Shown: positions 36,912 through 45,998 of the stretch, piece after piece
Layout of the letters: each line of letters starts with the position of its first letter
How positions within the stretch are numbered: the stretch's first letter is position 1
Origin: Bacteroidales bacterium
GTDB lineage: Bacteria > Bacteroidota > Bacteroidia > Bacteroidales > VadinHA17
DNA: 64,000 nt
Direction: 5' to 3'
Assembly (NCBI GenBank): GCA_003142255.1
Contig: PLLO01000011.1
Span: forward strand, 501,597 to 565,596
The notes under the pieces: generated by a model
What the model saw: the letters and a program-made list of their open reading frames with translations, nothing else
Told to the model about the DNA's origin: nothing
Database searches by the model: none
Position numbers and translations under genes: made by a program

Positions 36912-38093
36912 ATGAGAAAACAATTGGTTCAGGGTATAGATTATCGATCAGGGAAAGCCGTAAACTTGATTATAGACAATGGGATTATTGAAAATATACG
37001 TCCTGGTAAAACAGGTGGAAGCGCTGATATCCCTTACATTGCACCGGGGCTGATCGATTTTCAGGTAAATGGTTACATGGGAATGGATTTTAATAATAAA
37101 ACTCTGAATCCCGAACTTGTCAAAAAAACTACTGAAGATCTTTGGAAGACAGGGATTACAAAGTATTTCCCAACGGTAATCACCAACTCTGCAGATCAGA
37201 TATCATATTCCTTAAGTGTAATTAATAAAGCATGTTCGGCATCCTCTGATGTGGAACGATCAATCGGGGGAATTCACCTCGAAGGTCCTTTCATTTCGTC
37301 TGTCGAAGGTCCCAGGGGTGCACATAATGCAAATTTTGTTACAGCACCTGATTGGACTCAGTTTAAAAAATGGCAGAAAATATCCGGAAACAGAATAAAG
37401 ATCATTACCATGTCTCCGGAATGGCATCAGGCATTGGATTTTATAAAGAAATGCGTAAAGAATGGTGTAAATGTTTCAATCGGGCATACTTCTGCAACTC
37501 CTCAGCAAATAAAAGATGCCGTTAGTGTCGGAGCAAGAATGTCAACTCATTTGGGGAATGGAGCCCACCTGATGCTTCCGCGTCATCCTAATTATATATG
37601 GGAACAACTTGCTCAGGATGATTTATGGACAACTGTGATATCAGATGGATTTCATTTACCCGATTCGGTATTGAAGGTAATGTATCGCGCAAAATCAGGG
37701 AAAATGATTTTGATAAGTGATTGTACAAAGTTTGCAGGGATGCCTGCAGGTCCATATCATTCAGAAATTGGAGGAAATGTAATCCTCTCAGAATCAGGAA
37801 GATTATATATGGCTGAAAAGCCTGAATTACTTGCAGGGTCGGCAGTATCACTTATGTTTTGTGTCAATCATATGCTAAATGCCGGCATTTGCTCATTACC
37901 TCAGGTGTGGGACATGGCTTCAGTTCTTCCTGCTCATTTTATTGAACCTGATTCCATATATGGTTTGCAGAAAGGATCAGTCGCAGATATTGTTCTTTTC
38001 AGGTTAATTGATAAGAAAATAGAAATTTTGAAGACTATAAAAAATGGAAGAATCGTCTATGAAAACCCGGAACTTATAAATTCAGATATTTAA
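36912..38093 (+). CDS. nagA: N-acetylglucosamine-6-phosphate deacetylase family protein
   Basis: 393 aa from the ATG at 36912, 7 bp after the nagB stop; upstream in-frame starts (36843, 36894) lie inside nagB and encode a hydrophobic leader not expected for a cytoplasmic enzyme. The amidohydrolase fold is shown by YIAPGLIDFQVNG, GGIHLEGPFIS with the metal-binding Glu, IGHTSA, STHLGNGAH and LISDCTK with the catalytic-position Asp270. It should remove acetate from GlcNAc-6-phosphate before NagB acts. TKYFPTVI in the early barrel is also family-like. It is the last gene of the SSS-nagB-nagA group. Confidence 0.88.
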   Translation: MRKQLVQGIDYRSGKAVNLIIDNGIIENIRPGKTGGSADIPYIAPGLIDFQVNGYMGMDFNNKTLNPELVKKTTEDLWKTGITKYFPTVITNSADQISYSLSVINKACSASSDVERSIGGIHLEGPFISSVEGPRGAHNANFVTAPDWTQFKKWQKISGNRIKIITMSPEWHQALDFIKKCVKNGVNVSIGHTSATPQQIKDAVSVGARMSTHLGNGAHLMLPRHPNYIWEQLAQDDLWTTVISDGFHLPDSVLKVMYRAKSGKMILISDCTKFAGMPAGPYHSEIGGNVILSESGRLYMAEKPELLAGSAVSLMFCVNHMLNAGICSLPQVWDMASVLPAHFIEPDSIYGLQKGSVADIVLFRLIDKKIEILKTIKNGRIVYENPELINSDI

Positions 38094-38169
38094 TAAAGCA
38101 GGATGTAGAATACTGAGTAATAATTATAAGATATTGTTGATAGAAGATCATTTTTCATCTGGATTTAAA

Positions 38170-39321
38170 TTGAAGATAATCAGTCTTATGGGTATATTAT
38201 TTGTAATCCTGAACCTGGTTTCCTTTGCCAGCCAAAGAACTGTTGAACGACATTTTTCCAATGACCGGATTTCAACGGCAAAAGTCATATATGTATCGAA
38301 GATTGGAGATAATTCAGATGGAAGCAACTGGAGGAAAGCATATCATACAATTCAGGCGGCACTGTCAGCTGTTCCTGATGAGAAGGGTGGATATAAAATT
38401 ATCATTCGTCCTGATACTTATACTGAAGCAAATCTATATCCTTCTTACAAGGGTGCGGCTGGTTCTTATAATGATTTAATAGGAGACTATGATGGTAATG
38501 AAGGCTCCGGATCTGCTGGATGGGTTGTGATAGATTCCGGAGATCCCGGGAAAGGATTTAAAAGCCATGACTGGTGGGGCACAATGAAAGCCACAGTGAA
38601 AGGTTATTCTCCTGAATATACTGATGAAACATTTTCCGGCCTCATCTGGGACAGATGGAAATTCCGCAATCTGTATGTGACGGGTGGTGATGCAGGTCTC
38701 TTTTGGGATATGACTGATAAAAGTGGTTCAGAGTTTTCTGTAATCGTTGAAGATTGTGTCTCAATTGGAAGAGCATTTGGCGGCGGTGTGGCAGGTATGA
38801 TATGCCGCAAAGACGAGCCTGTGATTTTCCGTCGGACCTATTTGATAAGTCTCGACTGGTGGGGCGATGCCGGTGCAGCATATATCCGGGCTCATCATAA
38901 GGAACCATGCGACAATTATGATATTATATTTGACGATTGCACTCTTGTGGCGCCTGATAATGCAATTCAGGGTGGCAATTATGGCTTTGATGTATATTCC
39001 CGTATCATGGTTAAAAATTGCCGGTTAATCGTGACAAATTTTTCCCAGCCTGTCGGGAAACCTTCAACAGGTATAATTAATGTTAAAGAAAAAGGTGAAT
39101 ATCTGCATGTTGATCTTGAAGATTGCAGCCTGATGGGTTATAAAGTATTTGGTGTGGGCGACAATCAGGACAAAAGTGATATCCCTTACACTATAAAAGG
39201 AAGGGTTCGTGCTTATATACAATATCAGCAGGATATACCTGAAGGTATGGAGAGAGTTGCCAGATGGCCGGTCGAAGTATTTAATTCAATAGGCCGGTTC
39301 AGGATAAGAGAAAAAAAATAA
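38170..39321 (+). CDS. Secreted right-handed beta-helix protein (pectate-lyase-like fold)
   Basis: 383 aa if the TTG at 38170 is the start. That choice gives a normal signal peptide (MKIISLMGILFVILNLVS, then FASQ); the upstream TTG at 38134 adds an acidic leader, and the ATG at 38188 would leave too short an n-region. The mature protein opens with VIYVSKIGDNSDGSNWRKA and TIQAALSAVP, the common beginning of right-handed parallel beta-helix carbohydrate-active proteins. Repeated short strands run to the C-terminus. I see no classic pectate-lyase Arg or polygalacturonase Asp set. It could be a polysaccharide lyase, epimerase or binding protein. Confidence 0.68.
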   Translation: MKIISLMGILFVILNLVSFASQRTVERHFSNDRISTAKVIYVSKIGDNSDGSNWRKAYHTIQAALSAVPDEKGGYKIIIRPDTYTEANLYPSYKGAAGSYNDLIGDYDGNEGSGSAGWVVIDSGDPGKGFKSHDWWGTMKATVKGYSPEYTDETFSGLIWDRWKFRNLYVTGGDAGLFWDMTDKSGSEFSVIVEDCVSIGRAFGGGVAGMICRKDEPVIFRRTYLISLDWWGDAGAAYIRAHHKEPCDNYDIIFDDCTLVAPDNAIQGGNYGFDVYSRIMVKNCRLIVTNFSQPVGKPSTGIINVKEKGEYLHVDLEDCSLMGYKVFGVGDNQDKSDIPYTIKGRVRAYIQYQQDIPEGMERVARWPVEVFNSIGRFRIREKK

Positions 39322-39382
39322 TTCTTTACGACCTTAATTCTTTTTATTGTTTCGATATTTCTATAAAAAATAACAAGTAATA

Positions 39383-41515
39383 ATGAAGACAAGACTTAAT
39401 AGTTTGTATATCAAATTCTTCGCTTCGGGCAAGCATTGGCAGGAGAACAGTAAAATCTTGAAATATCTTAAGATTAGATTGTATTTAATAATTGTTCTGA
39501 CCATTTTTTCTGCCGGTAACAAGGCAGGCAATCAACCTGGTCCGGGTTCTTTAAAAAGTGACACTGATATTCATCAGTGGATCAAAGAACATTTCGCGAA
39601 AGGGAAAGTACCCCCGTTTTCTTTTGTTTACGATGGGGCAGATTCAAAGACCTTCATTACCAGATGGGCATACTCTGCAGAAAAACAGATATGCAACGAT
39701 CCGGATCTGGAGAAATATCTTTTTACATACAGCGACAGGAATAGTGGTCTTATAGTAAAATGTTTTGTAACAGGGTTCAAAGATTTCCCTGCAGTTGAAT
39801 GGGTTTTAAAGTTCTCAAATACATCAAACCGGGATACTCCAATTTTAAAGAAACCTTATGTTCTTAATTATTTATCTGCCTGCGAAAGTAAAGGTATATT
39901 TATTCTTCATCATGCAAAAGGAAGCAGTGCTGCCAAAAGTGATTTTATGCCAATAGACGATACCTTGAAGGTAGGTAAGAGTATTGAAATGATGCCTGTC
40001 GGTGGCAGATCTTCAGATAATACAGCTCTCCCTTTCTATAATGTTGAAAGTCCTGGCGATGATGGGATTATGGTAGCAATTGGCTGGTCAGGAAAGTGGT
40101 GTTCTGAAGTTCTGCAGACAAGTGAAAATACTTTGTCTCTCAAGGCAGGGATGGAAAGGATGGAATTGACCTTATATCCGGGTGAGGAAATACGAAGCCC
40201 GCTAATTTGCCTGCTGTTCTGGAAAGGGGAAGACCGGATGACCGGACATAATCTGTTCAGACAATTTATTTTATCTCATCATACCCGGCAGATTAATGGA
40301 CATTTTGCCGAATTACCGCTTTCTTCTTTTCTCGGGCGCGGGGGTCCGGCTCCATGTAATGAAGCTAGCTGTTTAACAGAATTATATGCTTTAGCTACCA
40401 TCGAAAGGCTTAAGCAATTTAATATTTTGCCTGAAGTTGTCTGGCTTGATGCAGGTTGGTATACCGGTAGCGGAAAAAATTGGAGTAATGTGGGATCATG
40501 GACAGTAGACAAGGATCGATTCCCAAATGGACTAAAGCCGATCACAGATGCAGTTCATGCTGCCGGAGCAAAATTTCTTTTATGGTTTGAACCCGAACGT
40601 GTCAGAGCAGGAACCATGCTTGAAAAAGAGCACTCTGAATGGCTGCTAAAAATTCCGGGGAATCAATACTCACTCCTTGACCTGGGAAATAAAGAGGCCC
40701 GCCTATGGTTGACGGATTATATTTCAAGTTTCCTTATTAAAGAAGGCGTAGATTACTACCGTCAGGATTTTGGCCTTGAACCGCAGGAATTCTGGAAAGC
40801 AAATGACAAACCTGATCGTATTGGAATATCTGAGATAAGACATATTGAAGGACTCTATGCATTATGGGATAGCCTTTTAGTGAGATTCCCTAATCTTATA
40901 ATTGATAATTGTGCGAGCGGCGGCCGTCGCATTGATCTGGAAACAGTCTCCCGCAGTTCACCTCTTTGGAGGACCGATTATTCCGAAATTGAACCTAATG
41001 GCTATCAGTGCCATACTTACGGCATAAATTTTTATTTGCCTCTTTCCGGAACCGGGAACATTCTTTCTGATAAATATGGTTTTCGTTCCAGCATGAGCAG
41101 CGCGATGGTTTTATCCTGGGATATTAATAGTTCCCATTTATATGCTGATCGGTCATTCCCTGAAATGCAAAAATATATTCAGGATTTTAAACGTCTGCGC
41201 CCATATTATTATGGTGACTATTATCCCTTGACAAGTGCAAAAGATATAACTCAGGATAATGTGTGGCTGGCTTATCAGCTGAACCGTCCCGGGCAAGAAA
41301 ATGGTCTCATTATGGCTTTTCGGCGCAAGGATAATACTGACAAATCTATTCAGGTGAAACTGCGAGGGGTAGATGAAGAAGCAAACTATGAGCTTAATGA
41401 TGAAGATTCCGGTACGAAAATTACCAGGACTGGCAAGGAACTGATGACTGGCTTTACTCTTACTCTTGATGAAAAACCGGGATCGTTGTTGATATTCTAT
41501 AAAAAGATTAATTAA
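39383..41515 (+). CDS. GH36 alpha-galactosidase (paralogue 1)
   Basis: 710 aa. A hydrophobic segment (about 29-44) acts as a signal anchor or long signal peptide after a basic leader. The N-terminal supersandwich (about 65-320) precedes the barrel. WLDAGWYTGSGKNW, WFEPERVRAGT, DYYRQDFG with nucleophile Asp462, DNCASGGRRIDLE and PLWRTDYSE with acid/base Asp532 are diagnostic; the 70-residue spacing equals that of bacterial GH36 enzymes. The enzyme should release terminal alpha-D-galactose. A close paralogue lies at 60883-62967. The truncated BNR gene begins 10 bp after its stop. Confidence 0.93.
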   Translation: MKTRLNSLYIKFFASGKHWQENSKILKYLKIRLYLIIVLTIFSAGNKAGNQPGPGSLKSDTDIHQWIKEHFAKGKVPPFSFVYDGADSKTFITRWAYSAEKQICNDPDLEKYLFTYSDRNSGLIVKCFVTGFKDFPAVEWVLKFSNTSNRDTPILKKPYVLNYLSACESKGIFILHHAKGSSAAKSDFMPIDDTLKVGKSIEMMPVGGRSSDNTALPFYNVESPGDDGIMVAIGWSGKWCSEVLQTSENTLSLKAGMERMELTLYPGEEIRSPLICLLFWKGEDRMTGHNLFRQFILSHHTRQINGHFAELPLSSFLGRGGPAPCNEASCLTELYALATIERLKQFNILPEVVWLDAGWYTGSGKNWSNVGSWTVDKDRFPNGLKPITDAVHAAGAKFLLWFEPERVRAGTMLEKEHSEWLLKIPGNQYSLLDLGNKEARLWLTDYISSFLIKEGVDYYRQDFGLEPQEFWKANDKPDRIGISEIRHIEGLYALWDSLLVRFPNLIIDNCASGGRRIDLETVSRSSPLWRTDYSEIEPNGYQCHTYGINFYLPLSGTGNILSDKYGFRSSMSSAMVLSWDINSSHLYADRSFPEMQKYIQDFKRLRPYYYGDYYPLTSAKDITQDNVWLAYQLNRPGQENGLIMAFRRKDNTDKSIQVKLRGVDEEANYELNDEDSGTKITRTGKELMTGFTLTLDEKPGSLLIFYKKIN

Positions 41516-41525
41516 AGTTTCAACA

Positions 41526-41973
41526 ATGAAGAAGTCATATACCAGAAGATCATTTCTCAAAACAAATTTACAGGCAGGTCTGGCATCTGTCGCAGTTACT
41601 TCTCTCTTTCCGGAAATTATAAAGAATATTATGCCTGCAGGGGAAAGAACAGAACAAAAAAAAGGAACCGGATATGGTCGGTAATATATCTGAACATCCA
41701 GTAGATGGAAATGCTCCAGGATATCCGTTGCAGATTATTGAAATTGATGAAGATATAAGATGCTTTAAAAAAGATACCACGACTATCATTGATGACGGAG
41801 ATCCGGCTCATGATTCTGAAAGCTTGCAGTTATCGAATTATTCGATGCTGGAAAACCGTGAAACAAAGGAGATTGAGATGTACCTTACAAGACTTGGAGA
41901 ACGTGGTAGCGGAGCCAATATCTGGACAGCAGATACTTATAAATATACTCTTCGTTTACTTAATAAAAAGTAG
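41526..41973 (+). pseudogene. Remnant of a Tat-exported BNR_4-type (sialidase-like) protein
   Basis: From 41526 a 52-codon frame begins with a Tat-type leader (KKSYTRRSFLKTN) and stops at 41684. A second frame, 41674-41973, encodes a C-terminal piece beginning at about ISEHPVDGNAPGYPLQ, with DTTTIIDDGDPAHDSES and ENRETKEIEMYLTRLGER. This piece resembles the end of BNR_4-type putative neuraminidase-fold proteins of about 450 residues. The two parts are in different frames and the expected middle is absent, so an internal deletion with frameshift is the simplest reading. The survival of both ends in order argues for decay in place. Confidence 0.68.
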
Positions 41974-42036
41974 ATTAAAAATTGTTTTAACTTACAATGT
42001 GAAGCACCATTTTTATAACCTGTTAAAAACATCATT

Positions 42037-43632
42037 ATGGGAAAAATAGAAAGATCCGATCAAAAAAGAACTCGTGAAGGAAGTCATTCAAACATTTCAC
42101 GGCGAAATTTCATTTCTTCCTGTTCAACCTGTGCAGCCTATGCAGCATGTATGACATTAGCGCCCCATACATTTGTGAAATCATCTTTTAACTCATCGGG
42201 TGAAAGAAAAAAAATGAGAATCCGTATTCTCTATTCGCTTCATGCTGTTGTTCAGCCAAAGCCCGACTGGCCTAATAAAGGATTTGACTTCGGACCGGTT
42301 ATGGAGCGATTCAATAAAGCGTTAACATCTCATTTTAAGGATATGGAATTTATTCCGACTCTCGCCACCGGACCTGAAGAGACGGAAAAAATTGTTGAAC
42401 AGGATAAACTTGAAATTGTTGATGGATATATTGTTTTTCAAATGAACTGTTGGAACAAAGTTGTCCAGACAGCTATTAAAACCGGGAAGCCGGTACTTTA
42501 TGCCGATTTCCAGTTTGGAGGAAGTGGCGGATTCCTGGTTTACAATTCATCTTTTCTGAACGGGAGCGACCACAATATCGGCTTTGTATCTTCTTCAAAA
42601 ACTGAAGATATCTTAGCAGCAGTAAACTGTTTTGAGATAGTCAGGAGAGGAGGATCAAATGCTGATTTTGTCACCGCAGTCACAAAAGCACGTTTAAAAC
42701 ATACACCACCAGCCGGTAAGTTCCGACTTCTTGAAAATGATATTAAAGTTTTATCTTCAGATGAATGTATAAAATACCTGAGCGGATCTAAAATCCTTGC
42801 TGTAAAGGACCAGGAATACAAAGCTGTTGATCCTGTTATGGGTATACCATTAGAGTATATTCCATTTTCAGAAGTTAATAATGCATGGTCAGCTGCTGAT
42901 AAAGATGAAGCAAATATTATTGCGGAAAGATGGCAGAAGACAGCACAGGAAGTAATCGACGTTCCTTTTGAAACATTGCTTACATCAGCAGCAATGTACC
43001 TTGGAATGAAATATGTTTTGAAGCAACATGGAGCTAATGCAATCACAATAAACTGTCTTGGTGGATTTTACGGAGGGCATATCCATGCTTATCCCTGTCT
43101 TGGATTTCATGAATTGTGCAATGAAGGACTGGTAGGAGGATGTGAATGTGATGTCAGGTCAACAGCAACAATGCTGGCATTTTCAACTATGACAAATGGC
43201 AGACCGGGATTCATTTCCGATCCTGTAATTGACACCTCAAAACGTCAGATCATTTATGCCCACTGTGTAGCTTCAAATAAAGTATTTGGTCCGGAAGGGA
43301 AGGCTAATCCTTTTAAAATCATGACGCACTCGGAAGACAGAAATGGTGCATCTGTGAGGTCAATACTTCCTGTTAATTATTTAACAACCACATTGAAAAT
43401 TGACAACGACAGGAAAGAGATAATATTTCATCAGGCAGTTGCTATCGATAACGATCCTGATGACAGGGCATGCCGGACAAAATTATGCGCTGAACCCCTG
43501 GGTGATATTGAAAAGCTTTTTACCATGTGGGAGAAATGGGGCTGGCACAGAGTCACATTTTATGGCGATTTAAAAGAACCGGTTTATGCACTTGCTGATG
43601 CAATAGGATGGAAAGTTATTAATGAAACTTAA
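42037..43632 (+). CDS. Tat-exported protein with L-fucose/L-arabinose isomerase-like core
   Basis: 531 aa. A twin-arginine leader is visible (ISRRNFISSCSTCAAYAA). The rest resembles the FucI/AraA-type isomerase fold: INCLGGFYGGHIHAYPCL, EGLVGGCECDVRSTATML (Glu370), RPGFISDPVIDTSK (Asp395) and IIYAHC (His409), in the order of the metal ligands of L-fucose isomerase. Those enzymes are cytoplasmic; a secreted relative suggests isomerisation in the periplasm or a different reaction. No fucosidase, fuculokinase or aldolase is present nearby. It overlaps the following gene by 11 bp, so translation is coupled. Confidence 0.7.
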   Translation: MGKIERSDQKRTREGSHSNISRRNFISSCSTCAAYAACMTLAPHTFVKSSFNSSGERKKMRIRILYSLHAVVQPKPDWPNKGFDFGPVMERFNKALTSHFKDMEFIPTLATGPEETEKIVEQDKLEIVDGYIVFQMNCWNKVVQTAIKTGKPVLYADFQFGGSGGFLVYNSSFLNGSDHNIGFVSSSKTEDILAAVNCFEIVRRGGSNADFVTAVTKARLKHTPPAGKFRLLENDIKVLSSDECIKYLSGSKILAVKDQEYKAVDPVMGIPLEYIPFSEVNNAWSAADKDEANIIAERWQKTAQEVIDVPFETLLTSAAMYLGMKYVLKQHGANAITINCLGGFYGGHIHAYPCLGFHELCNEGLVGGCECDVRSTATMLAFSTMTNGRPGFISDPVIDTSKRQIIYAHCVASNKVFGPEGKANPFKIMTHSEDRNGASVRSILPVNYLTTTLKIDNDRKEIIFHQAVAIDNDPDDRACRTKLCAEPLGDIEKLFTMWEKWGWHRVTFYGDLKEPVYALADAIGWKVINET

Positions 43633-45973
43633 AAACTTGATATTAAGAAATTTATTATTACTTCTGTTCTGCTCTTTCATGAATTTAGCTGGTCAGGGTA
43701 CAACTCAGCAACCTGTCACAGCACAACACTTTCCTGATCGCCTGCATACATTTATCTGGAGGAACTGGTATCTGGTTCCCTCTGACCGTATAGCAAATGT
43801 GGCAGGTACTTCAGAAGATAACATAAGGCAAATAGCCTTTTCGATGGGACTTCCGGAACAGCCCGCCATAAGTGAAGAACAACTTAACCGTTCATATATC
43901 ACTATCATAAAGCGTAACTGGCATTTATTGCCAAATGATCAATTGCTTAAGTTGCTGAACTGGACCCCTGAAAAGCTTGATTTTATACTAAAGGATGATG
44001 ATTTTCTTTTTGTTAAACTAGGTCGTTCAAAACCTGAGTGTGATCCGATAATCTACAAACCGCCTGATTCAAAATCACAAAAGGCCGAAAAATATATTTC
44101 CGGTCTGTTAAAGGAAGAATTTCCTGAAGGATTGGGATTACCAGCTAAAAATCTGTTTGATTTTATTCACGATTTTGACACTGTGAAAGAGATTAATCAG
44201 GTGTATCAGCCTTCTTCCGGACAAAAAATCAGATTCTGTTATTCATATTTTGCTTTATATGGAGACCCTCTGGCAGATACTTTGTTAAATCCTTATCCTG
44301 ATGGTTATCTTCAGCAGCTGGCTCTATCCGGTATCAATGGCATCTGGCTTCCTGCTTTATTGTCAAAGCTGGCTCCGTTCCCATGGGAATCTCAAATCAG
44401 TATCGGTTATGAAGCCAGGCTAAGGAATCTGGCTAATCTGATAAAACGGGCAAAACGATTTGGAATCGGAGTATATCTTTACCTTAACGAACCCCGGTCA
44501 ATGCCCCTGAGCTTCTTTGAAAAATTCCCTGGTTTAAAAGGTACCGAAGAAGGCCAGTTTGCGGCATTATGTACAAGCAATCCTGAAGTCAGGAATTATT
44601 TAACTGATGCCGTTACCACAATCTGTAAAGCAATTCCGGATATCGCAGGATTCCTGACAATTACTGCATCAGAAAATCTTACGAATTGCTGGTCGCATGG
44701 GAACGGTAATAATTGTCCGCTTTGCAGCAAAAGAGATCCTGCTGAAGTTATTACGGAAGTCAATAAAGCGTATTTCCTCGGTATTAAAAAAGCATCCCTC
44801 AGTTCAGCAGGGAAGCATTATAACAAAAATGCAGAACCTGAGTTAATAGTCTGGGACTGGGGCTGGAATGATGCCTGGATAAAAGAAATAATTTCAAAGC
44901 TTTCTAAAGGTGTTTCTTTAATGAGCGTAAGTGAATGGGGAATTCCAATTGATCGGGGAGGGATAAAAAGCAGCATTAATGAATATTGCCTTTCTGCAAT
45001 TGGGCCTGGCGAAAAAGCTAAACAGGAATGGAAATGGGCGCGGAAAAACAGGCTTGATATATATGCTAAAATCCAGGCTAACAGTACCTGGGAACTTTCA
45101 TCGGTACCTTACCTGCCTGTGGTAGAGAATGTTGCAGTTCAGGCATGGAATCTTAACAAAGAAGGAGTGTCCGGTATAATGGCCGGATGGACACTGGGAG
45201 GTTATCCATCGCCAAATCTTGAGGTCTTAAAAGAGATTTCTGATAATCCTGAAATAACACCGGAAGAAGGTATGCTGAGTGTGGCTCAGCGAATTTATGG
45301 TAACGCAGCTGCTCCAATAGTTGTAAATGCATGGATCAGATTCAGCCGCGCTTTTAATAAATTCCCTTTCCAGCAATCAGTTGTCTATCACGCTCCTTTG
45401 CAGACAGGTCCTGCGAACCTTCTTTGGCCGGCTCCAACAGGTTTAAAAAGCTCAATGGTCGGTTTCCCATACGATGACATTGACGGATGGCGAGGTTCAT
45501 ATCCCGTAGAAATATTTATTAATCAGCTTGATAGCGTTGCAACCGGTTTTGAGGATGCTGTTACTGAATTGCAGGACAAATGTGAAAAGCTTCCGATAAG
45601 CCCGGATGCCAGGCTGGCTCTTAATGATGAGATTAGTTTTGCGACTGTAGCTTCTATTCATTTCAGGAGCGTTGCAAATCAGACAAGGTTTGTCAGTTTG
45701 AGAAATGAACTTGATAAAGTAAATAATCCCGATTCAGCTAATGAAATTCTGGAAGTTATAAAGAAAACCCTGACTGACGAGATAAGCCTTGCAAAGCGTC
45801 TTTATTATATTCAATCTCACGATTCACGGATCGGTTTTGAGGCGTCAAATCAGTACTACTATATTCCTGCTGACCTGGTCGAAAAAGTGATTAACTGCAG
45901 GTATCTTCTTGATTTCTGGCTTCCTGAAATGCAACAAAAGCATTCGCCGGAGGTTAAGTTCAGCAGTTTGTGA
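43622..45973 (+). CDS. Exported TIM-barrel glycosidase-like protein with N-terminal tandem repeat
   Basis: 783 aa with a signal peptide ending near LAGQG (residue 26). Two copies of a roughly 50-residue helical module come first, aligned on RNWYLVPSD (47-55) and RNWHLLPND (98-106). A TIM-like barrel follows (about 195-560) with NGIWLPALLSKL, GIGVYLYLNEPRS, FLTITASENLTNC (a possible catalytic Glu) and LIVWDWGWNDAW. A helical region ends the protein. The context and barrel suggest a glycoside hydrolase, perhaps exo-acting, but I cannot name the family. Its start lies inside the last codons of the isomerase-like gene. Confidence 0.6.
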   Translation: MKLKNLILRNLLLLLFCSFMNLAGQGTTQQPVTAQHFPDRLHTFIWRNWYLVPSDRIANVAGTSEDNIRQIAFSMGLPEQPAISEEQLNRSYITIIKRNWHLLPNDQLLKLLNWTPEKLDFILKDDDFLFVKLGRSKPECDPIIYKPPDSKSQKAEKYISGLLKEEFPEGLGLPAKNLFDFIHDFDTVKEINQVYQPSSGQKIRFCYSYFALYGDPLADTLLNPYPDGYLQQLALSGINGIWLPALLSKLAPFPWESQISIGYEARLRNLANLIKRAKRFGIGVYLYLNEPRSMPLSFFEKFPGLKGTEEGQFAALCTSNPEVRNYLTDAVTTICKAIPDIAGFLTITASENLTNCWSHGNGNNCPLCSKRDPAEVITEVNKAYFLGIKKASLSSAGKHYNKNAEPELIVWDWGWNDAWIKEIISKLSKGVSLMSVSEWGIPIDRGGIKSSINEYCLSAIGPGEKAKQEWKWARKNRLDIYAKIQANSTWELSSVPYLPVVENVAVQAWNLNKEGVSGIMAGWTLGGYPSPNLEVLKEISDNPEITPEEGMLSVAQRIYGNAAAPIVVNAWIRFSRAFNKFPFQQSVVYHAPLQTGPANLLWPAPTGLKSSMVGFPYDDIDGWRGSYPVEIFINQLDSVATGFEDAVTELQDKCEKLPISPDARLALNDEISFATVASIHFRSVANQTRFVSLRNELDKVNNPDSANEILEVIKKTLTDEISLAKRLYYIQSHDSRIGFEASNQYYYIPADLVEKVINCRYLLDFWLPEMQQKHSPEVKFSSL

Positions 45974-45998
45974 ATTAAATTAGATTTAAAATAGAAAT

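Noticed and set aside
42540-43046. 168-codon open frame on the minus strand
   Set aside because: It lies wholly inside the isomerase-like gene, has no recognisable motif or leader, and the plus-strand gene has clear family motifs.
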